Assembly (NCBI RefSeq): GCF_016545825.1
Contig: NC_052621.1
Span: 25,880,940-25,944,939, forward strand
Length of the DNA stretch: 64,000 nucleotides
Source of the DNA: Eucalyptus grandis
Taxonomy: Eukaryota > Streptophyta > Magnoliopsida > Myrtales > Myrtaceae
Reading direction: 5' to 3'
Below the pieces are notes generated by a model that worked only from the letters and a program-made list of their open reading frames with translations, was not told the DNA's origin and searched no databases. Below, one piece after another: positions 32,989-42,175 of this stretch. A program made the position numbers and the translations under genes. Within the stretch, counting starts at the first letter, position 1; each line of letters begins with the position of its first letter.

Positions 32989-33112
32989 ACACCTGTGGAA
33001 AAAATACATCAGCCTTGTGCCAAATGCCATGCCCTAATACAACACCTCAAACCACGCATCACCGTATATACAGAGAGGCCAAAACCGAGAGAGAGAGAGA
33101 GAGAGAGAGGCG

Positions 33113-33532
33113 ATGGACGGGATGAGCAACATGGAGCAAAAGAGCTACACCCACATGACATTCTTCTGGGGGAGAAACTCCGAGATCCTCTTCGCCGGGT
33201 GGCCCGGCACGCGGACTGGCATGTACGTGCTGGCCTTGGTCTTCGTCTTCGCGCTCGCGCTCCTCGTTGAATGGATCTCTCACTGTAGGCTCATCGGAGA
33301 AGGCTTGAAGTCGAACCGTGTCGTCGCCGGTGTCCTGCGGACCATCATGCATGCCATGCGCGTCGGGCTTGCTTATCTGCTGATGCTGGCCGTGATGTCC
33401 TTCAACGTAGGCGTGCTCATCGTCGCCATTCTCGGGCACGGCGTGGGCTTCTTCTTCTTCGGAAGTAGGGCTTTTCAGAAGACGCCGCCTCCGGGAAAAG
33501 CATCCACCGATCTTCCCACGACGAACCTTTGA
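33113..33532 (+). CDS. COPT: COPT-type copper transporter, unit B
   Basis: 139 residues, nearly identical to the unit A protein, with the same TFFWG, GWPG, MLAVM (91-95) and GHGVG (108-112). Visible protein differences are FTLALL to FALALL in TM1 and the tail: PATNC in unit A, PTTNL here. The terminal Cys, present in most other COPT genes of the window, is therefore lost, with CTT replacing TGT before the stop. The frame is otherwise open. A new upstream ATG at 33024 opens a 33-codon frame that overlaps this start. Confidence 0.94.
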   Translation: MDGMSNMEQKSYTHMTFFWGRNSEILFAGWPGTRTGMYVLALVFVFALALLVEWISHCRLIGEGLKSNRVVAGVLRTIMHAMRVGLAYLLMLAVMSFNVGVLIVAILGHGVGFFFFGSRAFQKTPPPGKASTDLPTTNL

Positions 33533-33945
33533 TTTAACTTTGATGTTGGAACAAGTAGTCTCATGTACTATACTGTTTTTTAAAGTTTCTGTGCTTGTGA
33601 TTTTTCTCTTTTTGGGGGCTTGAATTTCTTGATTTTATAGTTTCTGTGTTTTCCTCAGGAAGTTTAAGTGCATATCTCTGATCTGGTATTAGATGGTTGT
33701 AACGACTCTACCAAAACTAAGTGCAACGAGTGAAGACGCAGCACAGTGTGTATAGACCACCATTGATGCTCCGCGTCAAAACTAAATGACGTGGCATCTT
33801 TTCGATCACGGCCCGGCAGCGCCCGGGCCCAATCCCAGCCCGAGGGCAGTTTCAGATCGGCCTGAATAAGCACACAAAATTATGACGCCGGGCACGACCA
33901 TGTCGGACCCGAGCCGGAACCTGCCCAGCAATATTTTAGATCCGC
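33533..33945 (+). other. COPT 3' flank in unit B
   Basis: Matches 17052-17465 of unit A. No independent gene seen. Confidence 0.5.
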
Positions 33946-36070
33946 CCCCTGCCGCCTGCCGGCCAGCCCATCGGTTTATCTCTAATATGTACCCTTATCA
34001 TATTTATAAGCACAGAAAATGTTCGTGAAATTTCCAAATTCGGAATTGGCCGGGGATTTTGTATCCTCTTTTCTTGTTCCTATTCATCTCCTTCTTCCTA
34101 AAAGATGAAGAAAGTATCGATTCCTCCGCGGTCTGCAGGCTCTCGATACTCGGCTGCAATGGAGGGAAAGGCCTTGAGAATTATTCACCTGGCTCTCCAT
34201 AGTCTTTTTCCAGATGGGTTGATCATGATCATGAAAATGAAACTTTTTTACCTTCCGATTTGATTGCTTGTATCAGGTTTTTTTTTTTCCCTTTCCAGAG
34301 AATAAGATTCTCAGCCGTTTCAGGCAGCTATGGATTGATATGAGAAGATAGAACGATGCTGATAACGACCCAAGACAAAGTAGTCTTTGTTGTGCTTGGA
34401 CGATGACACTTGGAATGTTCAACACTGATGGATGAGTAAGGTAGGGAAAGGTGTCAAAAAAATCTAAAACTTATCACATTGGTATCATTTAATCATAACC
34501 TTTTTAATCAGACCAATTTAGTTTTAAACATTTTTTCACATTCATACTAATTGAGTCCATCTAGCTAATTTAGGCTGGAAATTACGGACGTCAGTGCTAA
34601 TCATCCTACATGGGATGATTGATTTTGACGTTGACATTTTTTAATATTTTTTTGAATTTCTTTCTTTCTTTTTATCCATAGAAGAAAAGGAAAGAAAAAA
34701 TAGGAAAATATTAAAATATTGAAAACAAATGTCCACGTTAGCACCAGCCCCAATCATGTCACATAAAACGGCTGACATTTATGTTAGTAATTTCTAACAT
34801 AAATTAGTTGAATGAGCTCAATTGATATCATTGTAAAAAAGCTCAAGATTGAATTGGTCCAATTGAATAAATTCGGGACTGAATTGGTATCAATGCGATA
34901 AATTAAATTTTTTTATACTTTTCCTAGCGAGATCGACAAGGGAATACTTGAATTTTGGATTGACCCCACATTGGCATCGGCCGGCTTATGGTATTAGATG
35001 CTCAAACGCTTGTCTCGTAGAATACTATTCCAGACGTTGAGTTGGATCAGCAATGTCAATGGCACAGGCAAGGATCATGCCTTTTCCGTTTCTGCATTAA
35101 GTTTCCTCTCTCCTTAATCACTAATAATAAATCAGCTAATTAGAGTCAACGATGTGGGTGTATGATCCTGATCGCATTTGTTTCTTGAAAAGGAGTAAAG
35201 TCAAACAATATTAAATAGCAATATTCTTTTATATACCATGACCTTTTCTTTTGTGAGCTATGGACGCAAGCCCTAATTGATTTAATGTTATGCTATCTAG
35301 GGTTTTGCATTTCCATTGTCTTGTGTCCTGATGATGTATGAACTCGGGCCCGACGAAGACGTGGTTTTGAGATAATGGGAAGAAATCAAGAAGATATTCA
35401 TCAAAATGGCTTAGGGGAGTTTGGTGAAAGGATCCCCTGTGTAATGTTAATTAGGAATATTGAGGAGATGTGATCAAGGGATTGATGAAGACTCGTGCTA
35501 TAGATAGAAGGGGCAGGATAAGACCTAAAAGAGTAAGAAAGGAGACGGCAACAAAATAAATGTAAATTGAGAGCTTATGTAGGATCTCGTGCGCAATTTG
35601 ACCCAATCCCCAAATATGATTTAGCCGGCCCGGCACCATGCGTCGCACCGCATCGCTCGAGCTCCATACTTTTCTTGATTTTCAAATGATTTTTGAAACT
35701 TTTTAACAGCAAGAAATTGATCTCATCACCCTCGTTTTGCTATGAACTCATTCTTTTCATGGACAACATTAGTATCTTGCTAATATAGATATTCCCTTTT
35801 CTCTTGATTGTATGAAACCTTACAAGAAAATGTTGTTTGCATTGTATTTCTATGCTTGATTCGTGTCGGAATTGACCAACGTCTTTATTCAACCAGCTGC
35901 ATTGTAAAAGCTTAAAAGATTCTTTGAAGACATCGAACAAGGCCAGTAGGAGGAACAACGCCAATCCCCCTCTCAAGAACTTAAAAATATAAATGTTTTA
36001 AACTTATTGAATAAATGTCGATTTAGTTCTAAATTTTTTTAATTTTATCAATTTTTAATTCTAAGCTATT
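33946..36070. repeat. COPT tandem array, truncated unit C
   Basis: Matches unit A from 12031 to about 15665, then similarity stops after TTCTAAGCTATT. It lacks about 590 bases corresponding to 14469-15060 and has no COPT gene. It contains a foldback MITE at 34444-34925, and its sites for the MITE at 12400, the copia and the gypsy elements are empty. Confidence 0.85.
34444..34925. mobile_element. Foldback MITE, unit C copy
   Basis: Third orthologue of the element at 13524-14013. Confidence 0.6.
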
Positions 36071-36784
36071 GCACAAAATTTCAATGTTCAATTTTCGTTG
36101 GAAATTACTGACACAGCAATTTAGTCATATTCAATTCACATAGTGTGATATTGTTACACTTGGGCTTTGGCATTTTACGCCCTTTTCTTACCCCTAAAAA
36201 AGTTATATAAATATATCAGCCATTCTAGGTATACACAAAAGTTTACATCAATTGTGTACAAAATAAGTTCTAATTTTTCATTAGATGGAATCAATAAAAA
36301 TACTCTTCTTCATCTCTTTCTCGGAGGGAAGAAAAATCCTAGAGATAATTGAATTGAGTGAGAAATTAAGTGTTTATTGGAATGTGGTAGATTTTATATT
36401 TAAATCTTCGCATCCCACATCCAATATAACCTTGAAAGCCACACCAAATCACTCTATTAATCAAGCCCTAAATGATATAGGTGGATAAGAATCTACAAAA
36501 ATTGGAGTCGCAATTTTGGTATATCGTGTTATATAAAACAAAAACAAAATTAGGGTAAGAAGTTGGCTTAGAAAGTCTCGTGATCGATTCTACTTAAGTG
36601 TACAAACGTGACCCAAATTAATTACACACTAATCGATAATTTATCACATTACTAGAAATTGTTCATCTGAGTACTAATTGCGAATAAAAAGGTTCCAACT
36701 TTTCGAGAGATACTTTTCTTTTTAAGGGTATTTATCCTATCCGGCTACAGCGTAAAATTATTACGAACGCGCGTGACAAGATTT
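36071..36784. other. AT-rich intergenic DNA
   Basis: No gene, RNA or repeat recognised. It lies between the end of unit C and the promoter of the COPT gene at 37024. Confidence 0.5.
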
Positions 36785-36954
36785 GTACCGCAATTCCACC
36801 GTTGCGTGGTCGGGAAATGCGGTTTGAAACTTTCAAAGTGTTCTTGCCGTTTTGAGCAGAAAAACGTACTGCACGAGGAATTGAGGACCGGGTCTGCCCA
36901 TCTTTTGTACGATCGCATCACCCTTTATAAAACACGAAAGCCTCCCTCAAGTAC
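36785..36954 (+). promoter_or_regulatory. COPT promoter: GTAC cluster, shared block and TATA box
   Basis: GTAC occurs at 36785, 36866, 36907 and 36951. The block at 36847-36869 (CCGTTTTGAGCAGAAAA then ACGTAC) aligns with those at 8842, 41600 and 6177. A TATA box CTTTATAAAA is at 36923-36932, about 90 bases before the ATG. An extra shared word, CTTTCAAAG, precedes the block here and at 41581. Confidence 0.65.
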
Positions 36955-37023
36955 CCAGATTTCCGATCCCGAGCTCAGAACCCTCGTCCGCTTCCCCCGT
37001 CCTCAGCGCCTCGAGCTCCGACC

Positions 37024-37503
37024 ATGGACGGCATGGACCACGACCACATGCCCGGCATGGACGGGGCGATGGCGCCGCCGCAACACCACGAGGGGATGAT
37101 GATGCACATGACCTTCTTCTGGGGTACGCGCTCCGAGATCCTCTTCTCCGGCTGGCCCGGCGACCGGGCCGGCATGTACGCCCTCGCCCTCGTCTTCGTC
37201 TTCGCCCTCTGCTTCCTAGTCGAGTGGATCTCCCACAGCCGCATCCTCCCGCCCGCCAAGCCCGGCGCCGTCGGGGCCGGCGTCCTCCGGTCGCTGCTGC
37301 ACGCGGTGCGCGTGGGGCTCGCGTACCTGGCGATGCTCGCGCTCATGTCCTTCAACGGCGGGGTGTTCCTCGCGGCGGTGGCCGGGCACGCGGTGGGGTT
37401 CCTGGCGTTCGCGAGCGGGGCGTTCGGGAAGCCGGAGGAGGCGGCGGCCGGAGGGCCGTACGCGGGGAAGGCCAGCGCGGACCTGCCGCCGATGAGCTGC
37501 TGA
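37024..37503 (+). CDS. COPT: COPT-type high-affinity copper transporter
   Basis: 159 residues. Met/His-rich ectodomain MDGMDHDHMPGMDG...HHEGMMMHM (1-29), then TFFWG (30-34) and GWPG (43-46). TM1 about 50-68, TM2 about 97-110 with MLALM (104-108), TM3 about 112-130 with GHAVG (121-125). The tail is ADLPPMSC. It has the strongest Met-box ectodomain among the complete genes and is the most canonical copper-uptake copy. Intronless, clear TATA box and ATG, with the GTAC-rich promoter just upstream. Confidence 0.97.
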   Translation: MDGMDHDHMPGMDGAMAPPQHHEGMMMHMTFFWGTRSEILFSGWPGDRAGMYALALVFVFALCFLVEWISHSRILPPAKPGAVGAGVLRSLLHAVRVGLAYLAMLALMSFNGGVFLAAVAGHAVGFLAFASGAFGKPEEAAAGGPYAGKASADLPPMSC

Positions 37504-38570
37504 TTCCCGGCAGGTGCGAGGTGGGTGTGGCTGAGATTTTAGATGTGAAATAGATTGTTAGTTGGTGATAACGAGTTGTGGTGTTGTCGTGGCGAGTTAA
37601 AACGTAACAGAATGAAGATATGTGTGGTTATGTAAAAATCATGGAATGGTATGATTTACATATTTTACTGAAGCCGGAGACAGATTGAAATAAAGGTCCG
37701 TGGCTCGTTTCGAGCAGCTTTTTTGCTTTTTCCTGCTGTCTTGTTTCATGTTAAGTTGCCTCATGTCCGACTGCTATACTCTGCTGGAATTTCATACGGT
37801 CCTTTATTTCAAAGAGCTTTCTTTTGTAAATCCGCAATCATCACAAATTTGTCGCCAGACGCAATTGAAATGGTAGTATATGGAAAAGGAGGATCTGATC
37901 TGTAAGATTTAGAAACGGATTCGAATTGAATTTTTCAATCATCACGGGTCGTCTTCCTTCCATCGACATGTATGTGGGATTATCTAATGACGAGGATTAG
38001 CTGCACGGTGAAACAAGGCACCTGGGTTGCCCCACTGATACATGGCGCCATGGCAGGCTCGACCCCGAGCGGAACGAAAATATTAATGTCGACTGGAGAA
38101 AGTGGAAAGAGCTGGTGGTGTATAACCCCCATAGGGCTCGTGCGAAAGGACGTGTTCTGCTTGAGCGAGACACTGTCACGCGATGATGGCTAAGGAAAGC
38201 GCAAGCGTGTTTTGCTCTTTCGAGGAGATGGTGGTGCTGGACCGCTGGTGGAGGCTTCTCTGGACACTGACGTGAGTCGTGACCTTGATCTCCATGGCTT
38301 CCAACGACCGCAACAGGAGGATCCAAAGTCCGCTGCCAAAAGCAAGGAGAGAGAGAGAGATGCGGAGTGTGTGGACGAGAGTGGACGAGAGTGGACGGCA
38401 TGTTACGGCACAGGCGGCTTCCCTTACCTCCGACGTGGAATCCATGGGAGGCTTCTTTACTCCGGATGTGAAAATTTTTCGGAGGACCCCGCCTTTGTTC
38501 GTGGACCCTTCTTGGCAGGCCGGATTTCGGTATCTCAAACAGGAGTTTTGAATCCCGTTTGAGTTTCATT
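37504..38570 (+). other. COPT 3' flank and a downstream block duplicated at 42780-43330
   Basis: After the probable 3' untranslated region, 38010-38480 aligns by eye with 42790-43320. Shared words include GGCAGGCTC, AAGGAAGCGCAAGCG, GAGGAGAT and GATGGCTTC, ending near CGTGGACCCTTCTTGGC. The block thus followed its COPT gene when it duplicated. Frames inside (38212-38562 and others) are not kept between copies, so no gene is called. Confidence 0.5.
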
Positions 38571-39119
38571 TAAAATCTAAAATCTATACTCGTCGAAACA
38601 ATCTCTAATGACTGTTATTTATTATAATTTATTAATCATGCTTATATTTCAATGCACAAAAATTATGAAATTTTGACAAAGTGAAAGTATTAGTCATGAA
38701 TATCACTAGAAAAAGAAACTTAAACTAGTAATTGTAAATTACATACTCATCATTAAATATCATGGAATGTTGTAGGATTACGCACAAATTTTTAAAAATA
38801 TATATATATATATATATAAAGACTTGTTCAAGTTTTGGGTATCCTATTTTGTGTATCGTAGAATCATGAACTGTATTGATTCCCACCAATCTAATTCTTA
38901 GGTTTTTAATTCTATGTCATGCTCACCTCTATGAACTACCTGCTCATTAATTGTTCGGCCGTAGAGCGGAGAGACTACCAGAATTTTTGCTTTTCACCAA
39001 AGACTAAATATTAACTTGTATAGTTCTTTTTAGTTGTTTTTATATTTTTGTCAAATATGTTGTTTCTCACTTGAAAAAAAGGTCCTCAGGTTTTATGATT
39101 GACTTCTCTCCAGCCCAAT
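38571..39119. other. AT-rich intergenic DNA
   Basis: Contains a short (TA)n run near 38800. No gene recognised. Confidence 0.5.
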
Positions 39120-39124
39120 AAGGC

Positions 39125-39870
39125 TCATTTGGTTCGATTTTTGAAAAAATGCAAATACTTTTGAATTAAAGAGGTTTTCTGAAATATAAATAGCATTTGG
39201 TAAAGTGTAATTTTAAAATGTATTATTATTTTGAGTGCAGCCGTCCGACAACCAAATTTGGCCACCAAACGATCTCATCTTAAGTTGCCCACCTCAAGCA
39301 AGGCTACCTGAGGTGGCATGACCTCAAGCCTCACTTGAGTCACATAACCCAAGCGTTGCTCGCCTCTCTATGACCCAAGTGATGCTTGGATCATGTGATT
39401 CGGGTCAACGATCGCCTAAGTTACACGACCCAGGTGTCGATTGAGGTTAGGCAACAATCGCCACCTAAATTAAAACTTCTATGACATATTTATCTAAAGT
39501 TAATTTTTGTCTCACTTTTCATCTTAAGTTGGCCACCAAACGATCTCATCTTAAGTTGCCCACCTCAAGCAAGGCTACCTGAGGTGGCATGACCTCAAGC
39601 CTCACTTGAGTCACATAACTCAAGCGTTGCTCGCCTCTCTATGACCCAAGTGATGCTTGGATCATGTGATTCAGGTCAACGATCGCCTAGGTTACACGAC
39701 CCAGGTGTCGATTGAGGTTAGGCAACGATCGCCACCTAAATTAAAACTTCTATGACATATTTATCTAAAGTTAATTTTTGTCTCACTTTTCATACCAAAA
39801 AAACATTCTCCCAAAAAATCCAAAATCACTAATTTCCATCTTGTAAAAGAAAACCAAACAGTACCTTGAT
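39125..39870. mobile_element. MITE-like element with an internal 271-bp tandem duplication
   Basis: The left arm CTCATTTGGTTCGATTTTTG...AAAATGCAAATACTTTT matches the element at 9165; the right end, reversed, is GTACTGTTTGGTTTTC. Inside, 39261-39531 is repeated almost exactly at 39532-39793, starting GCCACCAAACGATCTCATC. The copies differ at only a few bases (for example ATAACCC/ATAACTC), so the duplication is recent. Confidence 0.6.
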
Positions 39871-41575
39871 TTGAATTTACCCTTAGTGCAAATGTGTCAA
39901 CACACAATGCCAGACAATTGCTAAAAGGATCTGATGTGGAGAATCAGTAAAAATTCCATGTGTGCCAAGACGTATGTATTTTAATGGATTTTTTAAATAT
40001 CAAATCAAAGATACGGTGGCATTTGAAATTTTTTATAAGATGAAACTTAGTATTGAATCATCACATTGTGGAATTTACTAGTTTGAGATTTTTTGGAAAA
40101 TAAAACAGCTTGAGATTGATGTGCCGTAGAAATACTATTTTAGAGTTTTTTTGAGAAAATTAATTTGGGGAAAATGTGTGGAGAGTACCGGTTCGGAATT
40201 TTATTTTATTTTAAATGGCGTTTTCCACTTATATAAAAGCGTCGTTTTTGGTTTCTTTACGCGTTTTTCGGTTTTCCATTATATGGCGATTTTGTAATTA
40301 TATACGGGACAGACACATTATTGTCGTATCGTCAAAGCGGGAGGCCGTGGTAATGACTTCGTTTGGAAAGTGACATGATTGCGGGCCCCGCTCACCTTGC
40401 GTGGTCCAAGTCTCTCTGCAGTCAAAAAGGCGATAAAATTGTACGACAAGTCCACCATCGGGCCATAACCAATAACCATCTCAAAGATTTTACGTAGCTT
40501 GTCAGTAAAATATTAATTACTCACGGTCGAAAGTCGAACATAATTTGATTTTACCATCATATTTATTTATTATAAAGTCCGTTGTTTCCCACTCGGAGCA
40601 ATGGATTTTCCACTATAAATTCACCTTTTAGCTATGCGAAAGAAAGTAGTTGCAGTCACTGGCCAGAAAAGATCTTCATCTCTTCGAGCACCAACGACTC
40701 TGAGCGTCAGAAAACTCCTCGATCCCCCGTTCATTTCTGCGCCTTGTCAAAAGGGCAAAAAGCAACGCGAAAGTTCTCCAATGACTCGTCCCGGAAGTTG
40801 GATCTCGACCCGAAGAGCACGAAAGGCGTCGTCTCTCGCAAAAGGACAGAAAGCAGAAGACTCGCGCGAGTCTTCGTCGTCGTCTCCACGAGACGCCAAC
40901 GTGGCTCTAATAATGTACCGTGCCAGACTTTTGAAGTCAAGGTCAACAAAGCCATGGCACCCGGAAGGAAACGAGAGGTCTGCCGTGGATCCTTGCGAGG
41001 CGTTGGTGGATGAATCGTGTACTTTTACCGTTCCATGATTCCATCAGTTCGGCGTCGCTTTAAAGTCGAACGAAGCTTCACCGAAGTAAATCTTTTCTCG
41101 ATGCCGGAACTCCATCGATCCGTGCCGAAAGATGCAGATCATTTTCCGTGCTGTCGAATTTCGATCAGGTAAATGTTTGATTTATTTAATCGTCCCTTGA
41201 AATTGTTATTACATCCCCAAGTTCAGGGGTCAAATATGGAAGACTAGCCAAGTCAAGATGACTGAATATCCTGTTCTGTAAAACAACAAAAGACTATTGT
41301 AGAATTTAAAAGGCGATGCGATATATTCTACTTACGCCCGTGAATGTGACCGGGATATATAAATATTAATCCATTAATTTATCATTTCATTTGAAATTGT
41401 TTACCTACAAATGAACTTCAAATAAGATCGGAGGAATTCGAAATACTCGACGTATAACTTTTTTACCTTTTCATGGTCTTTTCCCATCGGGTTACATTCA
41501 TAAAGTAGTTTCATAACGCGGTTTTCGTACTCATCAACAATGAGGGGTGACAGAAATTGATTGCGAAATTTCGTC
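39871..41575. other. Intergenic DNA with an unassigned frame
   Basis: Two overlapping plus-strand frames, 40582-41013 and 40634-41038 (MRKKVVAVTGQKRSSS..., 134 residues, basic and Ser/Arg-rich), follow a TATA-like CTATAAATT at about 40613. Neither shows a domain and both fit a Lys/Arg/Ser compositional bias, so I do not call a gene with confidence. Confidence 0.3.
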
Positions 41576-41599
41576 TGGAGCTTTCAAAGGGGGTCATTG

Positions 41600-41622
41600 C
41601 CGTTTGAACGCAGAAAAGTTAG
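41600..41622 (+). promoter_or_regulatory. COPT promoter block, GTAC lost
   Basis: CCGTTTGAACGCAGAAAA is followed by GTTAG, where the 37024 and 8670 promoters have GTAC. It is preceded by CTTTCAAAG at 41581, also present in the 37024 promoter. Other GTACs lie at 41527 and 41658. A TATA-like AGTATAATAT is at about 41635. Confidence 0.6.
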
Positions 41623-41722
41623 CAGTGCTCGAGGAGTATAATATCCTTCACTCTTCGGTACGACCACATCTCACCCCATATCCCTACTTCGCGCCTTCGT
41701 TCTCGCCGCTCAAGCTCCGGCC

Positions 41723-42175
41723 ATGAAAGACACGAACGAAATGCCCGGCTGGGGCGGGAAGCACAACATGTGGCACCACCAACACATGACCTTCTTTTGG
41801 GGCGCGCACTCCGAGATCCTCTTCTCCGGCTGGCCGGGCAATCGGTCCGGCATGTACGCCCTCGCCCTCCTCTTCGTCTTCTTCCTCTGCGTCTTCGTGG
41901 AGTGGCTGTCCCACTGCCGCCCCTTCCTCCCCGACAAGCCGGGCGTCGCGGCCGGCGCCCTCCGGTCGCTGCTGCACGCGCTGCGCATGGGGCTCGCATA
42001 CCTGGCCATGCTCGCCCTCATGTCCTTCAACGGCGGCGTTTTCCTCGCGGCCATCGCCGGGCACTTGATAGGGTTCATGGCGTTCGCGAAGCCGGAGGAG
42101 GTGCGCCCCCCGCTAGCAGGGAAGGCCGACGCCACCGATCCATCACAGACAGCTGCTGATTCGCGGTGGGGATGA
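41723..42175 (+). CDS. COPT: COPT-type copper transporter with altered C-terminus
   Basis: 150 residues. N-terminus MKDTNEMPGWGGKHNMWHHQHM has His/Trp but fewer Met than the 37024 protein. Then TFFWG, GWPG, TM1 about 43-60, TM2 with MLALM (96-100), TM3 with GHLIG (113-117). The SGAFG segment before KPEEV is missing. The tail runs ADATDPSQTAADSRWG; the family ending (SC then stop) appears in another frame at 42148-42159, so an indel near 42120-42145 has extended the protein and removed the terminal Cys. The transport core is intact. Confidence 0.93.
   Translation: MKDTNEMPGWGGKHNMWHHQHMTFFWGAHSEILFSGWPGNRSGMYALALLFVFFLCVFVEWLSHCRPFLPDKPGVAAGALRSLLHALRMGLAYLAMLALMSFNGGVFLAAIAGHLIGFMAFAKPEEVRPPLAGKADATDPSQTAADSRWG

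Larger units (their letters stand above)
17466..33945. repeat. COPT tandem array, unit B
   Basis: Collinear with unit A but carrying three extra insertions: copia 17621-22924, gypsy 23920-29580 and a MITE at 31389-32478. Subtracting these with one target copy each leaves about 4.41 kb, close to the 4.45 kb of unit A. Confidence 0.85.

Noticed and set aside
40582..41038. Two overlapping frames of 134-143 codons after a TATA-like box
   Set aside because: No domain, competing frames and biased composition; listed only as unassigned DNA.
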